Positions 50,594 through 58,883 of a DNA stretch of 64,000 nt are shown in pieces. The notes under the pieces were generated by a model. The model saw only the letters and a program-made list of their open reading frames with translations, had not been told where the DNA came from and ran no database searches. Position 1 is the first letter of the stretch; the number at the start of each line of letters is the position of its first letter. The position numbers and the translations under genes are program-made. Source of the DNA: Oscillospiraceae bacterium (lineage in GTDB: Bacteria; Bacillota; Clostridia; Oscillospirales; Acutalibacteraceae); the NCBI GenBank assembly GCA_910574995.1, contig CAJTCS010000002.1:1-64000 (forward strand), given 5' to 3'.

Positions 50594-51154
50594 CTACAGT
50601 ACCCCCAGGTGCTCCAGCAGGATTTTAGTCCCCAGCAGCACCAGCACGGCCCCGCCAAAAAGCTCTGCTTTGCTCTTATATTTGCACCCAAATACGCTGC
50701 CTATTTTCACCCCCAAGGCGGAGAGGGCAAAGGTGGTGGCCCCGATGAAAGAGACAGCGGGTACGATATCCACGCTTAAAAAAGCGAAGCTGACCCCCAC
50801 AGCCAGGGCGTCGATGCTGGTGGCCACGGCCAGCACAGCCATGGCTTTGGGGGAGAGGGAGGCGTCGCCGGTATCCTCCTCTTTTGAAAGCGATTCCTTT
50901 ATCATGCCGCCGCCGATAACGGCCAGCAGCCCAAAAGCGATCCAGTGGTCTATGGCCTCTATAGCCCCGGCAAACTGTACCCCCACCAAATATCCCGCTA
51001 CAGGCATCAGCGCCTGGAAGCCGCCGAACCACAGGCCCACCAAGGCCATACTTTTTGGTTTTGCTTCCCGTAGGGCCAGCCCCTTGCAGACGGACACGGC
51101 AAAAGCGTCCATGGAAAGCCCCACAGCTAATATGAAAAGATCCCAAATACCCAT
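50594..51154 (-). CDS. mntP: Manganese efflux pump MntP
   Basis: A 186-residue membrane protein with six helices. The two conserved Asp-containing helices, LFILAVGLSMDAFAVSVCKG and VLAVATSIDALAVGVSFAFL, form the ion path of the family. It exports Mn2+ when the metal is in excess. ATG 51154 was preferred over 51163 because the AAGGAAGG site then has normal spacing. Its leader carries a Mn2+ riboswitch with a terminator, so expression should rise with manganese. Confidence 0.93.
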   Translation of the reverse strand: MGIWDLFILAVGLSMDAFAVSVCKGLALREAKPKSMALVGLWFGGFQALMPVAGYLVGVQFAGAIEAIDHWIAFGLLAVIGGGMIKESLSKEEDTGDASLSPKAMAVLAVATSIDALAVGVSFAFLSVDIVPAVSFIGATTFALSALGVKIGSVFGCKYKSKAELFGGAVLVLLGTKILLEHLGVL

Positions 51155-51189
51155 ATGTACCATCCTTCCTTTTTGTATAGGGCAGTGCC

Positions 51190-51244
51190 GAAAAAGAAAA
51201 GACTCATAGAAAACAGGCCCCGTGGGGCAGCTTTCTATGAGTCT
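51190..51244 (-). terminator. Terminator in the mntP leader
   Basis: A perfect 13-bp stem, AGACTCATAGAAA (51200-51212) with TTTCTATGAGTCT (51232-51244), plus a small inner GC hairpin; on the minus strand TTTTCTTTTT follows. T residues also follow on the plus strand, so it may work both ways. It is the probable expression platform of the riboswitch. Confidence 0.82.
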
Positions 51245-51345
51245 CGTTTTTTCAGGCAGTGCCAGGCCTTTCCGCCATTATGTTGACACTGCCGCGCGGC
51301 TGCCAGAAGCACAGCCCGCAAACTACTCCCCCATATATGCTACAG
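51245..51345 (-). promoter_or_regulatory. yybP-ykoY (Mn2+) riboswitch of mntP
   Basis: On the minus strand the leader shows the family landmarks: GGGGGAGTAG (51332-51323), then GGCAGTGTCAACATAATGGC (51293 downward) and GGCCTGGCACTGCC. The pieces GGGGAGUAG and the UCAACAUA loop are characteristic of the manganese-sensing aptamer. Mn2+ binding usually turns the downstream gene on, which fits an efflux pump. Confidence 0.85.
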
Positions 51346-51352
51346 TGTATAT

Positions 51353-51381
51353 AGCATAACAGAAGATTATGCCTGCGTCAA
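51353..51381 (-). promoter_or_regulatory. Promoter of mntP
   Basis: On the minus strand TTGACG (51381-51376), 17 bases, TATGCT (51358-51353). Transcription would start a few bases before the riboswitch. Confidence 0.75.
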
Positions 51382-51485
51382 GGGGGCGGGAAGAGGAAAT
51401 GCGGCCTATCATGCCCGCGTTTTTTGTGCTGGCCAGGGGATAAGGCGCACTTCCAGGTGGCCCGGCGGGACAGGGCCCAAAGGGG

Positions 51486-53750
51486 TTACAGGTGCCAGAT
51501 ATCTTCATTATATTGGGCAATGGCCCGGTCTGAGGAGAAGAAACCCGCCTTGGCAATATTCACCAGCATCTTTTTGGCCCAGGCCTGCCGGTCCTCATAT
51601 TGCCCCAACAGCCGTTCCTTGGCGGCGATATATTCCTTCACATCCAACAGTGCCATGAACCAGTCCTTCCGGGTCATGTCCTTGTAGAGGCGTCCCAGGT
51701 TCTCCGGGTCGCCCAGGCGCATAAGGGCAGGGCTGATGATAAAGTCCAACAGTTCTGCAATTTCCGGGTCTTTGGGATAATAATTTTTGGTGGTATAGCG
51801 GCCGGGGCCTTCCTCGTACAGTTGGATGACCTCTTCGCTGCCCTTTCCGAATATGCAGATGTTGTCTCCCCCTACCAGGTCGCGGATCTCCACATTGGCC
51901 CCGTCTAGGGTGCCCAAGGTTACCGCCCCGTTCAGCATAAATTTCATGTTGCCCGTGCCGCTGGCTTCCTTAGAAGCCAAAGAGATCTGTTCAGAAATAT
52001 CGCAGGCGGGGATGAGCTTCTCTGCCCAGGTAACATTGTAGTTTTCCACCATGACCACCTTCAGCCAAGGGCTTACCTCTGGGTCGTGGGCGATGAAGTC
52101 CTGCAGGGTAAGGATGAGATGGATGATGTCCTTTGCAATGATATAGGCCGGGGCTGCCTTTGCGCCGAACAGCAGGGTGATGGGCCGCTTTGGCTTGTGC
52201 CCGGCTTTGATCTGCTTATACTTCCAGATGATATACAGGGCGTTCATCTGCTGGCGCTTGTATTCGTGCAGGCGCTTGACCTGGATGTCGAACACGGAAT
52301 CCGCGTCCAGCTCTACGCCGGCCTTTTCTTTCAGGACGCGGCACAACTCTTTCTTGTTGGCCTGTTTAATGTCCAGCAACCTTTGCAGCACAGACGGATC
52401 GTCCTGGTATTCCAGCAGCTTTTCCAGCTGACCCGCGTCTTTCCTCCATCCGGGGCCGATCTGCTCGGTGAGGAAATCGGAGAGTAAGGGGTCGCAGTGC
52501 ATCAGCCACCGGCGGAAAGTGACGCCGTTTGTCTTATTGTTGAACTTCTCTGGATAGACGTCTGTAAAGTGTTTCAGCTCCGCCTCTTTTAAAATGTCCG
52601 TATGCAGGGCGGCCACGCCGTTTACAGAGAATCCGTAATGGATGTCCATGTGGGCCATGTGCACCAGGCCCTTCCCATCCAGGATTGCTGCCTTTTCATT
52701 GCCGGGGAAGCGTTCCTTTACCCGGCGGTCCAGCTCGCGGATAATGGGCACCAGGCCGGGGACAGCCTCTTCCAGATAGTCTATGGGCCACTTCTCCAGG
52801 GCCTCGGCCAAAATGGTGTGGTTGGTATAGGCGCAGGTCTGGGAGACAATGGAAATGGCCTCGTCCATGGAGATGCCATCCTTCTGCATCAGGCGGATCA
52901 GCTCGGGAATGATCATGGAAGGATGGGTGTCGTTAATCTGTATCACCGCATGCTTATGCAAGTCCCGCAGGGCATACCCCTTGCGTGAAAGGTCCTGGAT
53001 GATCAGCTGGGCGGCGGCGCTGACCATGAAATATTGCTGATACACCCGTAAAAGCCTGCCAGCCCGGTCGCTGTCGTCTGGGTAGAGGAACAAGGTCAGG
53101 TTCCGGGCGATGTCCTTCTTGTCAAAATCGATATCCTGGGTGACGATGGACTCGTCCACGGTCTCCATGTCGAATAGATGCAGGCAGTTCACGCCGTTTT
53201 CATAGCCTGCCACCTGGATATCGTACATCACCGCCTGCAGCTCCCCCTGGGGGAAGGGCACCCAGAAGCGGGTATCGGTCTTACGGGCCCAGCAGGTAGG
53301 GGAGAGCCAATACTCTGGCTTTTCCCACTGTTTGTGGTCCCAGAATTCTTGGCGGAACAGCCCGAAATGATACAGCAGCCCCACGCCGTCGGCAGGCAGG
53401 CCCAGTGTGGCGGCAGAGTCCAGATAGCAGGCGGCCAGGCGGCCCAGGCCGCCGTTTCCCAGGGCGGGCTCTGGCTCGATCTCCTCAATGTCAGACAGGT
53501 TTTTCCCGGCTGCCGCCAGGGTCTTGCGCACTTCGTCGTACAGCCCTAGATTGATCAGGTTGTTGGACAGCAGCTTCCCCATCAGGAATTCGGCGGAAAC
53601 ATAATACAGCTTTCGGTCCCCCTGTATCCGCCGGGTAGCGGCCAGGCGCTCTTGGCACAGGGCAGTCAGCGCGTGGTAGATTTCCTCGTTCCCCGCCTGG
53701 TACAGGGGCTTGCCTCCTATGCGGTTTTCCAGTTCTGTCTGTATGCTCAT
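51486..53750 (-). CDS. glgP: Glycogen/starch phosphorylase
   Basis: A 754-residue PLP enzyme that releases glucose 1-phosphate from alpha-1,4-glucans. Family marks: [66 protein letters not shown] and the PLP region [20 protein letters not shown] with the cofactor Lys near residue 603. It is slightly shorter than E. coli GlgP, as usual in Clostridia. It forms an operon with malQ (six-base gap), so both act on stored or imported glucan. Confidence 0.96.
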   Translation of the reverse strand: MSIQTELENRIGGKPLYQAGNEEIYHALTALCQERLAATRRIQGDRKLYYVSAEFLMGKLLSNNLINLGLYDEVRKTLAAAGKNLSDIEEIEPEPALGNGGLGRLAACYLDSAATLGLPADGVGLLYHFGLFRQEFWDHKQWEKPEYWLSPTCWARKTDTRFWVPFPQGELQAVMYDIQVAGYENGVNCLHLFDMETVDESIVTQDIDFDKKDIARNLTLFLYPDDSDRAGRLLRVYQQYFMVSAAAQLIIQDLSRKGYALRDLHKHAVIQINDTHPSMIIPELIRLMQKDGISMDEAISIVSQTCAYTNHTILAEALEKWPIDYLEEAVPGLVPIIRELDRRVKERFPGNEKAAILDGKGLVHMAHMDIHYGFSVNGVAALHTDILKEAELKHFTDVYPEKFNNKTNGVTFRRWLMHCDPLLSDFLTEQIGPGWRKDAGQLEKLLEYQDDPSVLQRLLDIKQANKKELCRVLKEKAGVELDADSVFDIQVKRLHEYKRQQMNALYIIWKYKQIKAGHKPKRPITLLFGAKAAPAYIIAKDIIHLILTLQDFIAHDPEVSPWLKVVMVENYNVTWAEKLIPACDISEQISLASKEASGTGNMKFMLNGAVTLGTLDGANVEIRDLVGGDNICIFGKGSEEVIQLYEEGPGRYTTKNYYPKDPEIAELLDFIISPALMRLGDPENLGRLYKDMTRKDWFMALLDVKEYIAAKERLLGQYEDRQAWAKKMLVNIAKAGFFSSDRAIAQYNEDIWHL

Positions 53751-53756
53751 GAAAGA

Positions 53757-55328
53757 TCAGCTTCCTTTCTTGCTGGATTTTCCTTTTTTACCTTTCTTTT
53801 TGGGCTTTTCTTCTTCCGGCTTGGGCGCAAAGCGCGCCCGGCCGTACAGGTCCGTCATGCGGGCGATCTTTTTGGCCAGCTCTTTTGTGGCCGCGCCCTT
53901 TTCCATGCGCCAGCTCCAGTTCTCCGAATTCACCGTAGACGGCGTGTTGACGCGGGCGAAAGCCCCCAGGTCCAGGTAGTCCTGCATGGGGATGACCGCC
54001 AGGTCGGCCACGCTGCCAAGCGCCAGCCGGATGAACGCCCAAGTGCCCTCTTTGTCGTCCGGCAGGCCCATGTAGTCCAGTGCCACGGCAACGTCTGCGG
54101 GGGGTGCGCTGGTAAACCAGCTGCGGGTGGTGTCGTTGTCGTGGGTGCCGGTGTACACCACGCAGTGGCTCTGGTAGTTATGGGGCATATAGTCGCTTTC
54201 CTCCCGGGAATCGAAAGCGAACTGCAGTACCTTCATGCCCGGGAACCCGCTGCGCTTCAGCAGCCGGCGCACCGCCGGGGTCAGGTAGCCCAGGTCCTCC
54301 GCAATGATGGCAGCCCCAGGGACCGCCGCGTTTATGGCGTCCACAAACTTCATCCCCGGGCCCTTGCGCCAACGGCCGTTGCGGGCGGTGGGCTCCCCAT
54401 AAGGGATGGCATAATAGCTTTCCAACCCCCGGAAGTGGTCGATGCGCAGCACGTCGAACATGGTCAAGTTTGCCTGGACGCGCTTTACCCACCAGGCAAA
54501 GCCATCCAGCTCCATGTCATCCCAACGGTACAGGGGGTTGCCCCACATCTGGCCGTCCGCAGAGAAAGCATCCGGCGGGCATCCGGCCACCTCGGTAGGG
54601 GTATTGTTCTCGTCCAGCTGGAACAGCTGGGGATGGGCCCACACGTCCGAGCTGTCGCCCGAGACATAAATGGGCGCGTCGCCTATGATAAGTATGCCCT
54701 TTTTATTGGCATATTTCTTCAGGGCGCCCCACTGTTCGAAGAAAAGGTACTGGGTAAATACATGATAGTCTATTTCCCTGGTAAATTCCTTCCGGGCCTT
54801 TTGCAGGGCGGCGGGGCGGCGCAGCTTGATATCCTCCTCCCACTCATACCAAGGCCTGCCCCCGTGCTGGGCTTTCAAAGCCATGAACAGGGCGTAGTCT
54901 TCCACCCAGCCCGCGTTTTTCTTCCGGAAACGGGTAAGGGCCTTGGGCCTGTCGAATTTCTCAAAGGCTTTTTTCAGAAGGGGTTCCCGCCCTTTGCGCA
55001 GGGCGTCATAGTCCGCCTTGGCCGGGTCTTCCCCCCAATCTGTTTTTTTCAGGTGCTTCTCCTTTAAAAGCCCGTCCTTGCACAGCAGGTCCAGGTCGAT
55101 ATATAGAGGTTCCCCGGCAAAAGCAGAGTAGCTTTGATAAGGGCTGTTGCCAAAGCTGGTGGGGCCCAGGGGCAGCACCTGCCAGCAACGCTGGTGGGCG
55201 GCTGCCAGGAAATCCACCCAGTCCTTTGCGGCCTTGCCGAAAGCCCCTATGCCATAGGGGGACGGCAGGCTGCTTACCGGCAAGAGGATGCCGGCGCTCC
55301 GTTGCATCCATGCGGATTGATTCGCCAT
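53757..55328 (-). CDS. malQ: 4-alpha-glucanotransferase (amylomaltase)
   Basis: A 523-residue GH77 enzyme that reshuffles alpha-1,4-glucans so that phosphorylase can continue. Motifs: GILLPVSSLPSPYGIGAFGK, PLGPTSFGNSPYQSYSAFAG, the nucleophile Asp in FDVLRIDHFRGLESYYAIP, the acid/base Glu in AAIIAEDLGYL, and YTGTHDNDTTRSW. An unusual Lys-rich tail of about 25 residues (EEEKPKKKGKKGKSSKKG) is added at the C-terminus. It is upstream of glgP in the same operon. Confidence 0.95.
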   Translation of the reverse strand: MANQSAWMQRSAGILLPVSSLPSPYGIGAFGKAAKDWVDFLAAAHQRCWQVLPLGPTSFGNSPYQSYSAFAGEPLYIDLDLLCKDGLLKEKHLKKTDWGEDPAKADYDALRKGREPLLKKAFEKFDRPKALTRFRKKNAGWVEDYALFMALKAQHGGRPWYEWEEDIKLRRPAALQKARKEFTREIDYHVFTQYLFFEQWGALKKYANKKGILIIGDAPIYVSGDSSDVWAHPQLFQLDENNTPTEVAGCPPDAFSADGQMWGNPLYRWDDMELDGFAWWVKRVQANLTMFDVLRIDHFRGLESYYAIPYGEPTARNGRWRKGPGMKFVDAINAAVPGAAIIAEDLGYLTPAVRRLLKRSGFPGMKVLQFAFDSREESDYMPHNYQSHCVVYTGTHDNDTTRSWFTSAPPADVAVALDYMGLPDDKEGTWAFIRLALGSVADLAVIPMQDYLDLGAFARVNTPSTVNSENWSWRMEKGAATKELAKKIARMTDLYGRARFAPKPEEEKPKKKGKKGKSSKKGS

Positions 55329-55486
55329 AGAATGACCTTCTTTCTCTGGTTGTTGGGCGCAAAGTAGTGATAGAAATAGTATAGCACGGGAAAGCCCGGT
55401 TGCGCAAGGAAAATCTGGGAAATCTTCCAGTTTTTTTCATATAGGGCCCGGCTTTGTTTATTTGTTTTGCCAGGATGCACTCTTGT

Positions 55487-55549
55487 TATCTGCATATAGA
55501 AAGCGCCGCCAGGAGAAGGCCCGGCAGCGTAAGGAAGTATATGCAGATA
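55487..55549. repeat. 12-bp inverted repeat downstream of the Fic-like gene
   Basis: TATCTGCATATA (55487-55498) and TATATGCAGATA (55538-55549) are perfect inverted copies with a 39-base GC-rich spacer. The core CTGCATATA/TATATGCAG recurs on the other side of the Fic-like gene. The rest of the 255-base gap between that gene and malQ holds only the probable malQ promoter (TATACT near 55377). Confidence 0.75.
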
Positions 55550-55583
55550 ATCCGGCGGTATGCGCGTGCACTGTAAATATGTG

Positions 55584-56525
55584 TTAATCCGCAGCGCGGA
55601 TATACCGGGCCGTCCTGGCTGGGCCCAGCCGCAAAAGCTTGCCGTCTTTCACCAGTATCCCCAGGGCTGCCTCTACCGTGGTGGGGCTCACGTCCGGCAA
55701 TAGGCGGCATACCTCCCCCTTAGAGATGGGCACAGGGCTGCCCAGTACCGTGGCTTCGATACGGTTCTTTTTGGTCAGCTTCTGCCCGGGCAATACGGCG
55801 AAAGCCCGGTGGGCTTGCTGCAGCCCCAGGTACAGCAAAGATAAGACGCAGGTGGCGAAAGACCAATAGCCAGGCTGCGCTGCAGACTGCCTGTAAAAGG
55901 CTTGATAGCGCCGCGCTTGCTCCTCCCAAGCCAAAGGCGCCTCTTGCCTTGGAAGCAACAGCCTGGCCACCAGAAAAGACATAGGTTCCCCGCCTTGGGC
56001 AAAGGGGTCTATGTGCAGAAAATCCAACAGGGCGCAGGGCGCCAGCGCCAGCGCCGGGATATTGGGGTCGGCCTGGGCCTGGGCCACGGCCGATTCCCAT
56101 TGCTCCATGGCCTGATAGACGCTTTCTTCCGCCCGGAACCGTCCTGCCTCCACGCCCAGAGGGGCAAACAGCAACTGGTGCAGCCGCAGCAGATCCCGCC
56201 GGCAAGGGGAAGGGGGCGGGCAACCCAGCCGCAGTTCATATAAAGCTTCCCGGTAGCCGGCCATGGCCCGTTCCCGGTCTGTGACGGGCGGGGTGCTCCG
56301 TTGGGCCAGGGCCTTATCCCGCTTATGGGCGGCCCCATCCCCCCAGGCATACTGCATGGCCCGCACCCAAGACTCTTCCTCCAGGGCATGGTAGATGGCG
56401 GGCTGCTCCTGCCGGTACGCCTCCAGCTGCCTAACCAGGGCGTTTATATCCTGTAAAAGCTTTTGCACAGGGCTGGGATAAGGGCCCCGCAAGAAGCTGT
56501 AGTCAAAATGTGCCAGATTATCCAT
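55584..56525 (-). CDS. Fic-fold protein with degenerate active site and C-terminal winged helix
   Basis: A 313-residue protein laid out like Fic-family AMP transferases: N-terminal helices (VQKLLQDINALVRQLEAYRQ), central Fic core (RRDLLRLHQLLFAPLGVEAG; ALAPCALLDFLHIDPFAQGG), and a C-terminal winged helix (PISKGEVCRLLPDVSPTTVE). The Fic motif HPFxxGNGR is replaced by Asp173-PFAQGGEPM: the catalytic His is Asp, and the Asn and Arg of GNGR are gone. The (S/T)xxxE(G/N) inhibitory motif is not evident. AMP transfer is therefore unlikely; a structural or DNA-binding role is possible. ATG 56525 has AAAGGCGG upstream. It is bracketed by related inverted repeats. Confidence 0.7.
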   Translation of the reverse strand: MDNLAHFDYSFLRGPYPSPVQKLLQDINALVRQLEAYRQEQPAIYHALEEESWVRAMQYAWGDGAAHKRDKALAQRSTPPVTDRERAMAGYREALYELRLGCPPPSPCRRDLLRLHQLLFAPLGVEAGRFRAEESVYQAMEQWESAVAQAQADPNIPALALAPCALLDFLHIDPFAQGGEPMSFLVARLLLPRQEAPLAWEEQARRYQAFYRQSAAQPGYWSFATCVLSLLYLGLQQAHRAFAVLPGQKLTKKNRIEATVLGSPVPISKGEVCRLLPDVSPTTVEAALGILVKDGKLLRLGPARTARYIRAAD

Positions 56526-56776
56526 AAAAAGTACGCCGCCTTTGTATGGGCAGACCGCCCGGAATACTGGGGCCTGTTCACATATGCAAGTGCAGGTACT
56601 TTTTGGCAGATGCTTGCCGTCTGCCGCGGGAAAGAACCTTGCAGTACAAAAGTGCATCTGTAGGTTTCCTTCCATTAATACCGGCCGGTCAATTCCGCCA
56701 AAATCTGCAACATACAATTTCTTGTGGACATGCCATGGTACCTAGTATACACCGGCGGATGTAGAAACACAAGTGG

Positions 56777-56838
56777 TTTTCTGCATATATTTCTCCGGGG
56801 GGATATATGCAGAAAAACGGCGCGGATATTACCGCGCC
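56777..56838. repeat. 14-bp inverted repeat upstream of the Fic-like gene, with adjoining terminator
   Basis: TTTTCTGCATATAT (56777-56790) and ATATATGCAGAAAA (56803-56816), perfect, with a 12-base spacer. The core matches the repeat downstream of the Fic-like gene. Next to it GGCGCGG (56819-56825) pairs with CCGCGCC (56832-56838), followed on the minus strand by GTTTTTC: a terminator for the esterase operon. The 337-base gap between the Fic-like gene and the esterase holds nothing else. Confidence 0.75.
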
Positions 56839-56862
56839 GCGTATATAGGCAGATAATTGGTT

Positions 56863-57717
56863 TTAAAACGGGTTGCCCTGGCTGCCCCCATCCAGCCCGA
56901 AGAATGCCAGGACCTTCTGGATATACAGATCCCAGAACCGCCACTCGTGTGTAAAGCCCTCGCTTTCCTCAAAAGTGGCGGGCAGGCCGATCTCTGCGGC
57001 ATACTCTTTGAATTTGCAATACCGCTCCCAAATCAGCTTGTCTGCTGTGCCGCAGCAGAAATACAGCTTGGGCAGCGCGCCCGATTTCATAAGTTCTGGC
57101 AGGCGGTCCCAAACATTGGCAGGGGATTCCCGGTAGGCGTCCATCCCGCCGCATGCTGCCACTACGTTTTGCATCCGTTTGTTAAACAGGGCATTCTGGG
57201 CGCCCTCCGCATTGCCGTCATACCGGGGCTCTGCCATCTCCCGTATGTTGACGGGGGCGTTGGAAAGGCTGGCAGCCCCGGCAAACTTCTCCGGGTGGCC
57301 GATAGCATACTGCATAGCGCCGCTCCCGCCCATAGACAGGCCTGCAATAAAGTTGTCCTCCCGCTTGTCCGAGGCGGGGAACCAGTTGTACACCAGGGGC
57401 ATCAGTTCCTCGAACAGGTAGTCCCAGGTATTGTAGCCCAGGCAGAAGTTGGGCCAGTTCAGATAGTTGGCGTTGTTGCCGCTGGGCATTACCACCACCA
57501 GATCCCTTTCACAGGCATACAGCTCGATGTTGCTTTTGCGCAGCCAGTCCGTATAATCCCCAAAGGTGCCGTGAAGCAGCCACAACACCTTATATTTTTT
57601 GCCGCTGCCATAGAATTCCGCGGGGCTCAAGCTCCGGGGCTTGTCTGGCAAAATGATATTTACATCTGTGTTGGTTCCCAGGAACGCGCTCTCGAAATTG
57701 AAATGAGTCAATGCCAT
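56863..57717 (-). CDS. Alpha/beta hydrolase, tributyrin-esterase type
   Basis: A 284-residue intracellular esterase related to EstA/esterase D. Oxyanion region KVLWLLHGTFGDYTDWLRKS; nucleophile elbow GLSMGGSGAM; the catalytic His lies near the end in GFTHEWRFWDLYIQK, and the Asp probably in CGTADKLIWE. It has no signal peptide. It follows a paralogue by 18 bases, and the two form one operon. The substrate is unknown; family members split short-chain esters or feruloyl/acetyl groups. Confidence 0.87.
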   Translation of the reverse strand: MALTHFNFESAFLGTNTDVNIILPDKPRSLSPAEFYGSGKKYKVLWLLHGTFGDYTDWLRKSNIELYACERDLVVVMPSGNNANYLNWPNFCLGYNTWDYLFEELMPLVYNWFPASDKREDNFIAGLSMGGSGAMQYAIGHPEKFAGAASLSNAPVNIREMAEPRYDGNAEGAQNALFNKRMQNVVAACGGMDAYRESPANVWDRLPELMKSGALPKLYFCCGTADKLIWERYCKFKEYAAEIGLPATFEESEGFTHEWRFWDLYIQKVLAFFGLDGGSQGNPF

Positions 57718-57735
57718 GCTCGATCCCCTCCTGCG

Positions 57736-58578
57736 TTATTCGCTTACATGCCCAGAACTGAGGCCTTCCACAGTCCCGCCCAGGGGCAGCCAGCCCATGC
57801 ATTGCAAAACGTGCTGGTCCCAGAAGTACCAGTCGTGGCCGCCAGGGCCTTCGTGCCAGGTCACATCATAGCCCAGCTTGACCAGCAGGTCCCGATAGTC
57901 CTGGTTTGCGCCGAACAGGCTGTCTTCGGTACCGCAGGCCATATAGAATTTCGGTTTATCGGGATTAGCGGCAGCCCTTTCGGCCAAGGCGTTATAATCC
58001 CACTCGCCGCCCTTCACCGTGCTTAAGTCGTTGAAAATGGATTCCCCATAGCCTTTGTTGGTAAAAATATTGTCGGTGTATTCCATGGCCTGGGTGAATT
58101 GCTTCTCTAAAACATAGGCGGAAGACAACGCCACCACATGGCTGAAAACCTCTGGGAAGCGCAGGCCGTTGATGGTCGCGCCGTAGCCGCCCATGGAAAG
58201 CCCGCCGATAAAGGTATCCTCCCGCTTGCGGGAGAGGGGGAAACTGCGCCGGGTGAACTCTACCAGCTCTTTGCCGATAAAGGTGCTGTACAGGTTGCCA
58301 GACTTTACGTTGTCCACATAGAAGCTGTTATCCCCGCTGGGCATCACCACGGCCAGGTCATGGTCTTGGGCCCAGGCCTGCACCCGGGTGCCGCTGACCC
58401 AGTCGGTATAATTGCCGAACAGCCCATGGAGCAGGTACAGCGTTTTGAAGGGGCGCTCTTCCTGCAGGGCGGCCTTGCCGTCCGGGGAGAACACGCGTTT
58501 GTCCGTGGGCAGCACCACCTGGATGGGCACGGTGCGGTTCAAAGAGGCGGAAAAGAAATTGCATTGCAATAAAGCCAT
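57736..58578 (-). CDS. Alpha/beta hydrolase, tributyrin-esterase type (paralogue)
   Basis: A 280-residue esterase, paralogue of the next gene: TLYLLHGLFGNYTDWVSGTR, AVVMPSGDNSFYVDN, nucleophile GLSMGGYGATING, and the His in GPGGHDWYFWDQHVLQCM. ATG 58578 starts MALLQCNFFS, aligned with MALTHFNFES of the paralogue. It is the first gene of the two-gene operon, driven by the promoter at 58615-58643. Enzymes of this group often act on oligosaccharide or lipid esters in gut Clostridia; that is inference. Confidence 0.88.
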   Translation of the reverse strand: MALLQCNFFSASLNRTVPIQVVLPTDKRVFSPDGKAALQEERPFKTLYLLHGLFGNYTDWVSGTRVQAWAQDHDLAVVMPSGDNSFYVDNVKSGNLYSTFIGKELVEFTRRSFPLSRKREDTFIGGLSMGGYGATINGLRFPEVFSHVVALSSAYVLEKQFTQAMEYTDNIFTNKGYGESIFNDLSTVKGGEWDYNALAERAAANPDKPKFYMACGTEDSLFGANQDYRDLLVKLGYDVTWHEGPGGHDWYFWDQHVLQCMGWLPLGGTVEGLSSGHVSE

Positions 58579-58614
58579 TTGTATACATCCTCCTATATCC
58601 AAAGGTATGTCTAT

Positions 58615-58643
58615 ATTATACCCCAGCCGTGGCACAGCCGCAA
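58615..58643 (-). promoter_or_regulatory. Promoter of the esterase operon
   Basis: On the minus strand TTGCGG (58643-58638), 17 bases, TATAAT (58620-58615). Of the 305 bases between the esterase and the cysteine-peptidase-like gene, the rest holds only the opposite promoter. Confidence 0.65.
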
Positions 58644-58804
58644 GCTTTTCTGGACATTTTTTCTATATTTGGGGGTGCGCTGCCAGGCGCATGGTGCAAA
58701 ACAACGCCTGCACTGCGCCCGCTTTCCCACACGCCCCATAATCCGGCAGCCTTTTGTGTAAAGCGTGTTCGCCTATACAGTCTGCTTAAAATAGATGGTT
58801 TTTC

Positions 58805-58833
58805 TTGACAAATCTATTTCAATATGTTATTAT
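58805..58833 (+). promoter_or_regulatory. Promoter of the cysteine-peptidase-like island
   Basis: TTGACA (58805-58810), 17 bases, TATTAT (58828-58833). The start codon is 51 bases further on. Confidence 0.8.
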
Positions 58834-58883
58834 TTTCTTGTAAATCTTTACACCCATTACACTTTAACAAGGGAGGGAAAATC

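Noticed and set aside
53652-55067. A 471-residue open frame opposite malQ
   Set aside because: It is the mirror of the well-supported malQ and glgP genes in GC-rich codon use, with no ribosome binding site or known domain.
56526-56717. Longer N-terminus for the Fic-like protein
   Set aside because: The extension is Cys-rich, not family-like, and the ATG at 56525 has the ribosome binding site.
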